Source of the DNA: Sycon ciliatum
Lineage: Eukaryota; Porifera; Calcarea; Leucosolenida; Sycettidae
Reading direction: 5' to 3'
NCBI RefSeq assembly: GCF_964019385.1
Contig: NC_088655.1
Coordinates: 20,754,371-20,818,370 of the forward strand
Length of the DNA: 64,000 nt
Below are positions 32,592-43,518 of this stretch, piece after piece. The notes beneath the pieces are model-generated. The model searched no databases. It worked only from the letters and a program-made list of their open reading frames with translations, and was not told the DNA's origin. Position 1 is the first letter of the stretch. Every line of letters starts with the position of its first letter. Position numbers and translations under genes: made by a program.

Positions 32592-32698
32592 AAATGCTCA
32601 GCTCGAACACAGCCAGACTGGTGGCACTCACGCACAGACGGAAGAAGGAACTTGCAGCACCTCAAGACAGGCCGGTATTTTTGACATCGCCGGAGCGA
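32592..32698 (+). CDS. Exon: basic linker that changes phase 1 to 0
   Basis: The acceptor is TTGTCTATTTATCAG (ending 32591) and the donor a consensus GTGAGT at 32699. It opens in phase 1 (matching the exon ending at 24854) and closes in phase 0 (matching 33593). The product is MLSSNTARLVALTHRRKKEL then AAPQDRPVFLTSPER. It is only 107 bp, so the call rests on the splice sites and on the phase fit at both ends. Confidence 0.5.
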
Positions 32699-33592
32699 GT
32701 GAGTTAAGAGTTGTTCTATTCATTTTACCTTGGCGTGGTTCCTCATAAGTTTACGGAAAGAGGCGGAAGTTGGTAAGAATATAGGTGTGTCCAGGTACCA
32801 AACAGATACTGGTAATATAGAGCACCCATGATCAGATTTTCTGGGTTTGTCCAAGGGACGATGGCACGAGTGGAAGCCAGCATAGGTCAAGTTTTCACGC
32901 AAAGTTCTAGATGTCAGGATGTGTTGGAAAAGAAAGGATCTTCTTAATGAAGTCATTTGGACGGTGTCACAAGGCAATAGCTAGTCCATGGCGGGACGCA
33001 GGCTTGGACGTGATCTACTCGTGCGATAACAAACTGGTTGGCTTGAGACGAGTACAATCAGGAGTCTTCTCAGTGGGTAAATTGTCGTGAGGCATTTTAT
33101 ACGAAATATTATCAGTCTATCCCGACGAGAGAGCTCTTCCGCTGCTCTCACCCTCCCCCCCCCCCCACACACACACAGAGCAACTGTTCCTCAAGTGGTA
33201 AGGGAAAAGAGTTCTGGAAGAAGCACTTGCGAGAAAGACAACATGAATGTTTGAAAAGCATATAACAGTCCGTGCTTGGCATTACGTGCGTGCAGCGGAG
33301 AACACGGAAGCAAACCGCATGCACACACCAACGACAAAAGGGGATTGGAATATGTAGAGGTCGTAGAAGTCAAAACAGAAACCAGGAGAACTCAGCACCA
33401 TTTGCATTATTTCTTCTGAAAACGGGAATTTGAAAAATTTGTACACCCTTCAACACCCAAGGCCCTCAGCCTCTGTTGTGAGAATGAACTTGAGTCAATC
33501 ACCCGAAAAACATCCTAGGTTGTATTTCTTGGACATCCTCAACCCTAGCAAATCCTATTTGTGTCGTATATCAATTGATTGGCTTCTTACAG

Positions 33593-33781
33593 ATTGAGAG
33601 GCTGACAACAGAGCTGAAGAAAACCACATTAGAGCAGCAGCCTGTAGCAGAAAAGGAACAGATCAGCCCGGTAGAGAAGCCCATCAGCTCGGTAGAGATG
33701 CCCATCAGCCCCAGAAAGAGACACAGGCCCCCAACACAGATACCCTGGAGGACTAGCCGAACACCAAACGAACATTCCGAG
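33593..33781 (+). CDS. Exon: coiled-coil and Pro-rich linker (63 codons)
   Basis: The acceptor is TTGGCTTCTTACAG (ending 33592) and the donor GTGGGT at 33782; phase 0-0. It starts with a short helix with coiled-coil character (IERLTTELKKTTLEQQ), then two copies of a PISxVExPIS-type motif (EQISPVEKPISSVEMPIS) and a basic Pro/Arg stretch (PRKRHRPPTQIPW). It continues in frame from the 32592 exon. The next ankyrin exons are also 0-0, so it fits as the join between the N-terminal part and the ankyrin array. Confidence 0.55.
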
Positions 33782-33784
33782 GTG

Positions 33785-34850
33785 GGTACTTGTTTTATCT
33801 CTCTCCTGTGCACTCAATCTGCAGGTGCAAGTAAACCCGCATGTTTTTGGCTTTCCATGTATATATCTACTCGATCTCCGGACAGAATTGTTTCGTCATT
33901 TGTGGTCTCGTCAGCACAGTGCAGAGAAAACGAGACCCAACATAATAGCAATGAAGAATTAATTCGCTAAGTCCAGACTTACACAAGGCCCAAACGTAGC
34001 TGACCATAGTGCTCCAACTGACCAGTGAGTGAACTGGGCGTAGTGCAGATTTCCAGCTCTGAAAATATTTTGTGGCGCCATAGCGTTGGATATATGCCCT
34101 CTACAGTGGTCAATTGGAGCTTATTCTACTTTGCTCACAGAGGGCTTTCTATTATGCCCAAGATCGTGTAAGTTAGACAACTAAAACTAAAGTTATTCTC
34201 GAAATAAAGTACGAAGTATTGCTTATCCTTTGATGTAAATATATGGGAAGACTCTAAAGGGTGAAGAGTCAATGTCTGTTATGCCCAAACATAGCCGATC
34301 ATGGCCGAATTTCCGACTCCACTGGAAGTGGGCTGCTTCTTTAACCTGGACCGAGTACTTCATTCTCCCACTATTTACGTTTTGATCCAGATATTCTCTG
34401 TTCCTGTTATTTTTGGCAAGGTCAAAAATTCAAATGAAATACACATCAAAACAAGGTACAGTACGAGGGGCCACTGCTTCTCGCAACAATACCACACAGC
34501 CAAGCCAACATTATCCACACTCTGACACAAGTGACTTTGTAATTTTTAGCCATGTAACAGTTGGCTGTCGACTTTCTGAGTCCCTCAAATGAATCCAAAA
34601 AAATCAGCCTATCCAATGGGAATATGCTAGTTTTCTTCAAAACTTGCCAGATTATGCTAGCACGATACTAGTTTGCAGAAAGTGCTAAAAATGCTGGGTA
34701 TAATGCTAGTATTATCCGCTGGGGCCTACTGGCAACACCCAAGGCTCCCAGGCCGTTGGGTGCGTGTGTGAAGAATATAATTGATGCAGACATGGCCAGA
34801 CAACAGCGAGTTTAAGGAATTTTAAAAGAATTTTATTATCCAAAATCGAA
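33785..34850. other. Intron, nothing assigned
   Basis: No gene, RNA or repeat was supported. Ordinary intronic composition. Confidence 0.5.
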
Positions 34851-34869
34851 TTTGGATAATGAAATCGCT

Positions 34870-34985
34870 GGCTACATGCGAGGGGCCCTGGGTCGAGTCC
34901 TAGTGGTGACAGTCAATTAAATATTATTGTTTCTTCCGATTTTTCCCATTTCCGCCTTTCCCTCATACCAGTAAATATTCGATGA
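34870..34985 (+). repeat. SINE, 5'-truncated copy
   Basis: GGGTCGAGTCCTAGTGGTGACAGTCAATT... followed by CGATTTTTCCCATTTCCGCC and CTTTCCCTCATACCAGTAAA matches the body of the fuller copy at 35130-35265. Confidence 0.65.
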
Positions 34986-35129
34986 CTTGGGGCTTCCCGC
35001 GTGCAAGTTTTGTACGTGAAGTGTGTGGGTTACAGTGAGGGCAGCGTCACACCCACCTGTGTGGATTCACAGGAAGTGTGAGTTACGAAGTCTGAAGAGG
35101 ATGTTGAATGGTCTCTGCTGGGATGAGAA

Positions 35130-35265
35130 CTGCACCATACCTCAGTGGTTAGAGCATCCCTGGCTACAAGCTATGGTCCTTGATCCGAGTCCTGGTGGTG
35201 ATAGTCAATTTTTTCTTCAGATTTTTCCCGTTTTCGTCTTTCCCTCAAACCAGTGGGTAATAATT
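35130..35265 (+). repeat. tRNA-derived SINE
   Basis: The head TACCTCAGTGGTTAGAGCAT (A box) and CCTTGATCCGAGTCCTGG (B box) is spaced as in a tRNA. Then comes the body shared with 34870-34985 (GTGGTGATAGTCAATTTTTTC, CCCTCAAACCAGTGGG). It sits about 150 bp from the other copy, in the same direction. Confidence 0.75.
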
Positions 35266-35289
35266 ATAGGTTAGTGCATGGTAGGGAGG

Positions 35290-35735
35290 GCCTTATGGCT
35301 TGTTAGTGCCCGAGACGTTAGCTGGTTCCCCGTAGCATTGTCCTGTGGAGCCGCACACGACCGGCTTGTATCCTCTGGCTTATCAATAATCGGTAAGGAT
35401 GTACGTGTTACTGTAGGCGGCAGTGAAGTAATCACAGTATCGGTATTTGGATGCCCATTGCATTTACACGATGGAGCAGTGGCAAGTTTTTGGGGTGTTT
35501 GGAGATATTTGTGGCCGAATAACAAGAAAAATCGCGGAGCATGGTGATTTTTCAATCGAAACGGGAACCCACCATGCAAGAATGAGCCTGAAGAAGAGCA
35601 TCCATTCTGCTGTGCGTATAGGCTCCGGTATGACCACGGTAGGGGGTTCGTACCAAGGTCAAACACAAAGATGTTATGTTTTCGATGTCAGAAAGGCGGA
35701 CATGAGGCAAAGGACTGTCCAAATCGCCTGACCTA
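35290..35735 (+). pseudogene. LINE ORF1 (RRM/CCHC gag-like) remnant
   Basis: Read across one or two frameshifts, the segment gives an RRM-like fold (VITVSVFGCPL, FGDICGRITRKIAEHGDFSI, ETGTHHARMSLKKSIHS) followed by a zinc knuckle CFRCQKGGHEAKDC (CX2CX4HX4C). This order is typical of ORF1 proteins of I/Jockey-type LINEs, which bind the element RNA. Frameshifts make it non-functional. The endonuclease part at 36856-37550 on the same strand may belong to the same or a related copy. Confidence 0.6.
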
Positions 35736-36741
35736 CACACGGAGTACAAACAAATCCCGTCAGGCGAAATTACTGGTCAGTCGGCGACACGCATTTTTCA
35801 CAAAAATTTGCGTTTCACCTACTGGGAGAGTATGCGTGTACTCGAGTCTCATCCCGAGCACGTTTTTTTCTTCTCTTTTTCAGCTCCAGTATAGCTGTAT
35901 TTTTCATTGCAAAGCCGTCCTCGATTGTTGTGTTCGTTGTTCAAACGAAGTGGACATTCAATCATGAAGGCAGAGGACATAGGAGCCTGATTGGAGTTTC
36001 TCAAGGCATAGGACGGCCACACAGAGACACTTTGGGATTTTCTGAATATAAAATACCGTACGCACGATGCTGAGATCAATTTGTGCGATATCAAATTGTT
36101 TGTGATCTACCACATCGAGCAGAACGGGATCCAAACACAAGCTCACCGACGGTTAGGCTGCCGACATGACTGGACAAATGATCCCTGGCTTCACCAGACA
36201 CCAGAAGTCGGACACCATGTTATTTGCCGCGACGTCCATCTCCAAAAAGAACTCCACAGTCTTTGTCGTGAAAAGGCTTGAAATACTCAATATTCAACCG
36301 AGATTCGCGGACTCGCGCTTTCTCGGATCGATTAATTTCCTGTTGGAACAGTTGCAGGGCAGCTTCCCGCCACTGTTTCAACAGGCGATGGCTCCAAAGC
36401 ATGCCTGGAACAAGCCATATCGAGGTTGCAAGCCACCCTCTCAGCAAAAAATTCGAAGAAATTCGAAATTTCAATGGTGGAAGATATACTATGAAGAGAA
36501 TTTCAAAAAATATGTTTCGCGGAGCGATCGCTCAACCTACGTCATTCAAACTTTGCAGGACGGTTCAGACGTACATGCTAGGCATGGAACCACAGGCGAT
36601 GATGCCATAGCTGACACACAGAGTAACACACACAGCAGATTCGTGTGCACTGATACTAAATTAGTGGACGTCGTCAACTTCTTCCCGCTGATCTCGAATG
36701 TACTATGACGAGCTATTTCGCCTGACGATGGTGTCGGGGTC

Positions 36742-36978
36742 CAACAGCCAACCGCCAACTGGCCAGTGGTGTGGTGTCAGACAAACATGACCCATCTGCT
36801 GTAGGAGGGTCGGATGCGGAAAGAGTAGCAGGACAAAAGGCAAAGTATAAGCTCATTGGACCAACATTCTCCCTCTGGTACGACAACCAACCGCCAGCTT
36901 GCCAGTGCTAGTGGTGTGGGGCTAGACAAACCGTTCTCGTATTCAGCTGCTGTAGGAGGATCGGATGCGGAAAGGGAT
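36742..36978 (+). repeat. Direct duplication of about 85 bp
   Basis: The segment CAACAGCCAACCGCCAACTG...GTCGGATGCGGAAAG (36742-36825) recurs diverged at about 36889-36978. The second copy encodes part of the LINE fragment N-terminus. Confidence 0.7.
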
Positions 36979-38030
36979 GCTTCCGGGGAACCGGAACCTG
37001 CCTCGGCGGTAGGCAATGAAGGTGAGCCCGATTGCACTCTAGCTCTGTCCTCCGACAGCAGCTGGGCTGAGGGGTCAGAGAGAGAGAGGAGCCACCACCC
37101 CCTCCCACAGCAGCCTAACCCCACCACGTCTCTGGCCCACTCTGATCCTACTAGTGAAGAAGACAGAGCAATGGCCTTACTGGCTGAGTGCGGCAAGAGC
37201 AACAGCAACTCGCTTATCCATCATCTCGACGAAATCCTTCCTTTGGCCCGTCAACACGGCTCTAGTCTCATTCTTGCTGGGGACTTTAACGTTCACAACC
37301 GTGCCTGGCTCAACATCTCTAATACCACACTGGCAGGAAAAGCCCTTGAGGACACTTGTGCTGTGCACCTTCTTATGCAGCATGCTCGGACTCCTACTCG
37401 TGGCGACAACACCCTTGATTTCGTGATGTCTACCTTCAACTCTCCAGTATGGACAACCACCACACACCCTGTTGGGCGTTCTGACCACGTTATGGTGCTA
37501 TCCGACTTTGTATGCATATTACCTTGCCACGGGCCTGCAGCAACGTGAACTGTCTGGCGCTACAAGAGCGCGGACTGGCATCGCCTCCAAGATTTCCTTC
37601 ACAACTCTCCATGGCACGACATCATAACTGATGAGTGATGACCCAAACACCTCCTATGAGCGGGTAACCACCACCATCAGAGGTGCAATAGCCAAGTTTG
37701 TCCCATCTAAGGAACATACCACGAGGCCGAGTGATCCAAAATGGTGGACCCCGGAATGTACAGCTGCTACGAGGGAAAATTACAGCCGTTGGCGTTCCTA
37801 GAGAAAATACCCGAACGATCTTCTACTCAAACAAGCTTTCCACCGCTTTGTTACCACAGCCGTCAATATCCTAAGATGACCCTAGCACCTAAGGAGGCCA
37901 GTAGTCGTCATAGCGTCACTCAAGGACAAAGAATGGTGGACAAAGTATGCAAGTGGAGACAGACGCAACAAGGACATTCCTCTCATTGTTGATGCGGACG
38001 GACCGGAGTGGACCAGTTCCGATCACATCA
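36856..38030 (+). pseudogene. LINE: APE endonuclease and start of RT, truncated
   Basis: An open stretch to 37548 encodes HGSSLILAGDFNVHNRAWLN, NTLDFVMSTFN and PVGRSDHVMVLSDF. These are the GDFN, D and SDH motifs of the apurinic-type endonuclease of LINEs. After a frame break, KWWTPECTAATRENYSRW and KDKEWWTKYASGDRRN match the segment leading to the reverse transcriptase. The copy then stops abruptly at about 38020, where it joins ankyrin-module sequence at GGACCAGTTCCGATCACATC. The palm is absent. Losing the 3' part is unusual for a LINE insertion and suggests a later deletion or recombination. Confidence 0.7.
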
Positions 38031-38368
38031 CTGCACTTGCATATGTTTACATCAAGCCGCATTCATACCGCATCATGGGGGTTGATCCAATTTGTACAAC
38101 GACCCAGTGATCCGACAATATGAAATAAACTCATAACTTGTTTACCCGGGCACTGCCCGTAACTTCGAAATGTCCGTTACCCCGAATCACATGCATTTTG
38201 ACGGGGAATGGCCATAAATATGGCATATGTCGCCACTATTTCCACAAAAATTGCCAAAAGAGTAGTAACATTTCCACTGAAACTCTCCCAAAGTTTGCCC
38301 AGTAGCCTGAAATGCCCGTAACTTTGGGGTCTGGATAACCGAGGTATAAGTGTACATGTATGTCTGAA

Positions 38369-38447
38369 CGGTGCCGCCAATGGTGGTAACCTGGATGTGT
38401 GTCAAGCCCTGATCGCTGGAGGCGCCGAGTGTAACATCAAGAATGAG
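38369..38447 (+). pseudogene. Ankyrin-repeat exon, 5'-deleted copy
   Basis: The 3' part of the exon (AANGGNLDVCQALIAGGAEC then NIKNE) with its GTAAAG donor is present. The acceptor and the first third (the GDTPLH part) have been lost by a deletion that fuses intron sequence (TGTATGTCTG) straight to the exon. It cannot be spliced as a normal repeat. Confidence 0.8.
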
Positions 38448-40608
38448 GTAAAGCACAGTAACATTGAGTGTTATGCACCAGGATAATCCTGTTCAGTGTT
38501 TAACCGGAAATGTTCATTTACGGCCTCCTCACGACTATAATGCGTGCAGGTCTTTGCCCCAGGGTGTTGTGTCTATTGTTCTCAAAATCGGCCACGCTCC
38601 CATTGCTTGGTATATCCTTGAGAGACGCCATCATACCAGAATCTTTCACCTGAGCGGGTCCAGACGGAACAATGATTACTATGTTCCATCCATTACACGT
38701 ATGAAGGGTTAGTATGTCGAAGTACTAAAACTCGGAACGACTTCGGAAGGAGTCTACAGGTGGACTTCAGGGGCATGAGCTGAAAACAGAAAAGTATTTC
38801 GAGCTACATGTATATTGTATCTTACATTGCTGCAGGCTAGGGCAGCGCAGGCTCCATCCTCGTGAATAGTAGGCTGTGCATACAGAACATCGAGCATTCC
38901 AGGTGTGAATGCAGGATTTCCATACAAGAACCCTCACGTAGGGTTTTGGTGCACTAGCTGCACAAACTGGTTTCGCGAGCAAAGAACAGAAGCACGGAAG
39001 CTAAGACTTCTGCATGCCTTCCTCCTCCTTTTATTTCTTGCGCCACTTTATATCAACATGTCGGAGACGACGTAAGTGACCTTCAATTCGGCTCCACCGA
39101 CCAAAGGTCTCGGCTTCAATGCCACAAGCACGCACCTGGAAAAACAAACAGAAATGTAAAGCGAAGCTAGATCTAGCTATGGGGAAGTAGAATGGGTAAA
39201 AGTACCGGTAGGTGTTTAGAAAAATAAAAACAAGATACACACTTGCACATGCATGTCCATTGTCACACTGCACTTACTGAATTTCCTATCATTTCTCACC
39301 TCACCTATAGTTTATTACCTGTGCAAATTGTTCCTAGGTTTGTGCTATTTTTCTTACTATGCTTGTATCCTCGCTGTTTCACTCCAAGTGTATAAATTCT
39401 ATTGTAGTTTCATCATTCTCTTTAGTCACGAATTCCATTGATAATTGTGACAAGAAAACGTTCTGGAATACATGATTCGTCCCCATGGTTGTGATATGAG
39501 TGCGCATTTAGTTGTATTCATTGCATTATTAAGATTATTGTCTCCACGTCGCCTTTTTAAGATAAAAAAAAATTATCGGTGTTAGGACTGATGTACCATG
39601 TACATGTACACGTATGCAAAACACAGCTGAGCACTCTGAGCAAGGCCAGGTACGCAGATTAGCGGGTCGGGCAAGCGACGAGCTCGAAAAATTACAGGGA
39701 ATATGTTGCCCAGAACCATTTGCTGTCTCTCAGGTGTAGGTAGACCTTTGTCTTTAATGACTGAAAACGTGTTTTGTGCGGGCGCTGCGACAGCAGCCTG
39801 TCAGGAAGAGAGTTCAGTGCGCCTATACAGCAGTACGGGAACGACCGCTTCACGACGGATGGAGCTGAGACAGGGAGCGTGTCTGACAGTTGATGGGCAT
39901 GGCTAGTGGCATTATTGGGCTCGTTCCTGGTTCTGGGGTTGGCTGGAGAAACGTGATGCGGTGGCAATACAGCAAGTAGCTGAGGAGGACCAGTGATGAA
40001 ATGCAATTTGTACATGCACGAGAGAGCAGCAGCAGTCCGGCGGACAGCCAGACTGAGGAGAATTGCCCCAGGGCCAATGATGCGCAGTGCGTGGCGTTGA
40101 ACATTATCCAGACGTTGGATGTGGCTGGCTGGTGCGCCCATCCACACAAGCGGGGCATACTCCATCAGGGCATGACGAATGCCTTGTAGACAGTCGTTCG
40201 GCCAGCTGGCGTTAGAATGTGGGCCGCTCGTCGGAGAAAGCCGAGGCGCTGCTGGGCGCGGATGGTCACGGTCCTGAGGTGACTAGCGAAGGACAGTTTG
40301 GAGTCAAATCGAACACCAAGCTGGTTTCCTCCGGTACAGAGGTACCACCAAACTGGATTTGGGGTAGGTCTAGGTCAGTGCGTCGGAGGGTAGCAGTCAG
40401 TCATAGCCTGTGACTTGGTGGGCTCGAAAGACACTTTCCACCGGCAACCCCACTTATGCAGGCGGTTTGTAGATACCTGCAAGGTGCATGCAGCGTCCCG
40501 AGGGCACTGAGCTGAGGATACTAGACTGTATAGTGTGGTATCGACCGCGTAGGCCTCAAGCTTAGCATTGCCATCAAGAACATCGGCAGATTCATTCACG
40601 TGTATTAA

Positions 40609-41290
40609 CCCTTTGAGGACGAAGGACGAATATATCCCTTTTTTAAGGTATAGCTGGATTCCTAAAGACGAGTGTATCAGTTTTTGAGAAAATTGCGATA
40701 TCGATATATTTTTAGGTGCTGGTAGTCGCTCATATGTTGCTCAGACGAGTACGATCTGATTCTTCGTCAAGGTAAGACATGTCGCAGTCGATCCGGGTCG
40801 GTCCCGTGGAGAACCGGCCACATTTGAGTATACTCAGAGAATGCGCCGATCGAGAAATTATTTGGAATTTGAAACTAGCTTGTTACTTTGTTGAGAGTGC
40901 CGATGGCACGTAACCTGTCAAGTGTCTCCTTGTCTGAGGCCCTCGGCATTATCTTTATGAGCAGCGATAGTGAGGATGAACAGTGTGATCCTTTTACTTT
41001 TCTGAGGATGTCACTGATATCAATGTCTCTTTAGAATCAAACTTTAGGACACCATATCCAATATTTGTTAAACTCGATTTTTGAGAAAATCGCAACATAC
41101 ACCTTTTTTTGAATTGACCATTCTGACCTCTATAATGAATATATGATGTAGAAACTTTGGTTTTTGTTGACTACTGATGTCTATGTCTCTTTAGAACCAA
41201 ATTTTATGACACTAGATCAATTTTTGAAAATATCGATTTTTCGCCTGAAAATGGTAGGAATCCAGATGGTTTTGGGTAGTCCTCAAAGGG
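40609..41290 (+). mobile_element. piggyBac-type non-autonomous element (682 bp)
   Basis: It is flanked by TTAA (40605-40608 and 41291-41294), with the terminal inverted repeats CCCTTTGAGGAC and GTCCTCAAAGGG. Removing the element and one TTAA restores the LINE reverse transcriptase frame exactly. It retains a short N-terminal transposase frame (40903-41034). Confidence 0.92.
40903..41034 (+). CDS. piggyBac transposase N-terminal remnant (43 aa)
   Basis: It starts ATG, MARNLSSVSLSEALGIIFMS then SDSEDE, and ends at a TAG. A basic start followed by a helical stretch and an acidic SDSEDE box is the usual N-terminus of piggyBac transposases. The DDD catalytic domain is deleted, so the element depends on enzyme made elsewhere. 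Confidence 0.5.
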   Translation: MARNLSSVSLSEALGIIFMSSDSEDEQCDPFTFLRMSLISMSL

Positions 41291-41446
41291 TTAAAAACAG
41301 CGTAGGGCCCAACATACTGCCCTGGGGCACCCCTGCAGAGATTGGGTAGAGAGAAGAAATCTGCCCACCAACTAAGCACTGGAGTGAACTGGCGTCAAGA
41401 TAAGACGATAGCCAGCTATGGAGTTTTTTCTTGCCTGTGCTTCCAG

Positions 41447-41545
41447 CTTGGCGACACTCCGTTGCACGATGCCGCCAGGTTATGTAGAATCGAGATGTGT
41501 AAAGCGCTGCTCGCTGCAGGCGCCGACTGTGAAATGAAGAATGAG
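41447..41545 (+). CDS. Exon: one ankyrin repeat (33 codons), copy A
   Basis: The acceptor GCCTGTGCTTCCAG ends at 41446 and the donor is GTATAG at 41546. 99 bp, phase 0-0. The product LGDTPLHDAARLCRIEMCKA then LLAAGADCEMKNE has the ankyrin signature (GxTPLHxAA, LLxxGAD). One exon encodes exactly one repeat, so repeat number can change without breaking frame. A LINE ends immediately upstream of the acceptor. The donor (GTATAG) is weaker than the GTAAAG of its paralogues. Confidence 0.85.
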
Positions 41546-41712
41546 GTATAGCACAGTGACATCGAGTGTCCTGAACCAGGATGATCCTGTTCTGTGTTTG
41601 CACTGCACAAATAACGTACAAACAATCATGTGTTCCCTGACCTTTACCCGAATGGAATCCTGTCATAACCGGAAAATTCTCATCTACTGCCTCCTCACCC
41701 CATCAATGTGTG

Positions 41713-41876
41713 CAGGTCTTTGGCCCAGGGTGTTGTGTCTGTTGTTCTCAAAATCGGTCACGCTCCCATTGCTGGGTATATTTTTGAGAGACGCCATCAT
41801 GCCAGAATCTTTCACTTGAGCAAGGTCCATGCGGGACAATATTCTGTTCCATCTATTACACGTATGAGGGGCTAGT
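41713..41876 (+). other. Conserved intronic open stretch, module copy A
   Basis: This corresponds to the conserved frames after the other ankyrin exons (SIVLKIG.APIAWYILERRHH...ITRMKG, then TAG). Here it reads GVVSVVLKIGHAPIAGYIFE and ends at the same TAG. The function is unknown; it may be a shared repeat rather than coding. Confidence 0.35.
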
Positions 41877-43083
41877 ATCTCGAGGGAGAAAAACTCGGAA
41901 CGATTTCGGGAGGAATATACAGGTGAACTTCAGGAGCATGAGCTGGAAACAGAAAAGTATTTCGAGCTGAATGTATATTGTATCTTACATTGCTGGAGGC
42001 TAGGGCAGCGCAGGCTCCATCCTCGTGGATAGTAGGCTGTGCATACAGGACCTCGATCATTCCAGATGTGAATACAGGATTTCCTGAACCCTCACGTCGG
42101 GTTTAGGTGCACTAGCTACACAAACTGGTTTCGCGATCAGAGAACAGAAGCACGGAAGCTAAGACTTCTGCATGCCTTCCTCCGTTTTTGTTTCTTGCAT
42201 CACTCTACATCGACATGTCGGAGACGCCGTCAGTGCCCTTCAGTTTGCAGAGTGCATGCTAAAATCCGCTTGGTTTGGCCCTCGGCGGATTCAGTTGATG
42301 GCACCTTTCTCCAGATCATTAGACAGTAACACCGTATGAGGTATGTACTACGAATGTGCAGCTGCGTCAATAGGCTGGGTTTCACTGAACCTGCATTACG
42401 AGTACGATGGAGGATAAAAGGCAAAAACATCCATTTTGAAAATGGCAAAAGCACAAACTCCAAAATTGCCGCTGAATCACCCGGGAGGGATCTTAAGGCA
42501 GCGACGTACAATTCTCTTCACTGAAATGCGACTTAAAGTGCAAAACTGGTACCAGGGACCAGTTCCGATCACATCACTGCACTTGCATATGTGTACGTCT
42601 AGCCGCATTCGTACCGCATCATGGGCGTTGATCCAATTTGTACAACGACACAATGATCCGACAATATTAAATACACTCATAACTTATTTATTCGGGCACT
42701 GCCTGTAACTTCGAAATGTCCGTATCCCCGAATCACATACATTTTGACAGGAAATGGCCATAACTATGGCATATGTCGCCACTATTTCCAGAAAAATAGC
42801 CAAAAGAGTAGTAACATTTCCACTAAAACTCAACCAAAGTTTGCCCGGTAGCCTGAAATGCCCGTAACTTCGGGGTCTGGATAACCGAGGTATAAGTGTA
42901 CATGTATGTCTGTACACTAATGGCAATCATGCAATGTAAATACCAGACAAGTAGTACCATATCCACCAACTGTTGAATTCCACTCTGAATTGTTTTGCTT
43001 TGATCTACAGTTGTGACTGTGTTCTACAATCAAACTCATTGAGAACTTTTTCCTGCACTCTTCTTTCTTGCGTGTGCATCCAG

Positions 43084-43182
43084 CGTGGCGACACTCCGTT
43101 GCACGATGCCGCCTGGAGAGGTAACCTCGAGGTGTGTCAAGCGCTGATCGCTGGAGGGGCCGACTGTAAAATCAAGAATGAG
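43084..43182 (+). CDS. Exon: one ankyrin repeat, copy B
   Basis: The acceptor GTGTGCATCCAG ends at 43083 and the donor is GTAAAG at 43183. 99 bp, phase 0-0. The product RGDTPLHDAAWRGNLEVCQA then LIAGGADCKIKNE fits the ankyrin consensus, with canonical loop residues (GDTPLH). Its nearest relatives are the exons at 46577 and 47751. Ankyrin stacks bind protein partners. Confidence 0.88.
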
Positions 43183-43266
43183 GTAAAGCACAGTAACATT
43201 GAGTGTTATCAACCAGGATAATCCTGTTCTGTGTTTGCACTCTACAATTAACGTACGATAAATCAT

Positions 43267-43518
43267 GTGTTCCCTGACCTTCACCCGATCGAGTGGAATC
43301 CTGTCTTAACCGGAAATGTTCATATACGGCCTCCTCACGACTATAATGTGTGCAGGTCTTTTCCCCAGGGTGTTGTGTCTATTGTTCTCAAAATCGGTCA
43401 AGCTCCCATAGCTTGGTTTATTCTTGAGAGACGTCATCATACCAGAATCTTTCACCTGAGCGGGTCCAGACGGAACAATGATTTCTATGTTCCATCCATT
43501 ACACGTATGAAGGGTTAG
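43267..43518 (+). other. Conserved intronic open stretch, module copy B
   Basis: An open frame ending ...RNNDFYVPSITRMKG, TAG, nearly identical in protein sequence to 38464-38712. Substitutions between copies are few and the stop codon is kept. Confidence 0.35.

Larger units (their letters stand above)
39692..41440 (-). pseudogene. Jockey-like LINE, interrupted by a piggyBac element
   Basis: The minus strand has HSWLSSYLDASSLQCLVGGQ and ISAGVPQGSMLGPTLFL (about 41430-41295), then after the insert at 40609-41290 the frame continues through EAYAVDTTLYSLV (about 40556-40520) and on to MEYAPLVWMGAPASHIQRLD and VQRHALRIIG (about 40165-40080), the normal LINE C-terminus. The catalytic pair is altered: the expected Asp-Asp reads Val-Asp (Val codon 40543-40545). 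It is 5' truncated right next to an ankyrin splice acceptor (41441-41446). Confidence 0.8.

Noticed and set aside
36166..36708. Type-B DNA polymerase fragment (RFADSRFLGSINFLL resembles a palm-region motif)
   Set aside because: Only one short resemblance, no second polymerase motif in order, and the opposite strand is equally open; left unassigned.
39031..39273. Minus-strand terminal exon ending ...RRLRHVDIKWRKK with AATAAA
   Set aside because: Part of it is ordinary ankyrin-module sequence that is not open in the paralogue near 42180; no upstream exon found.
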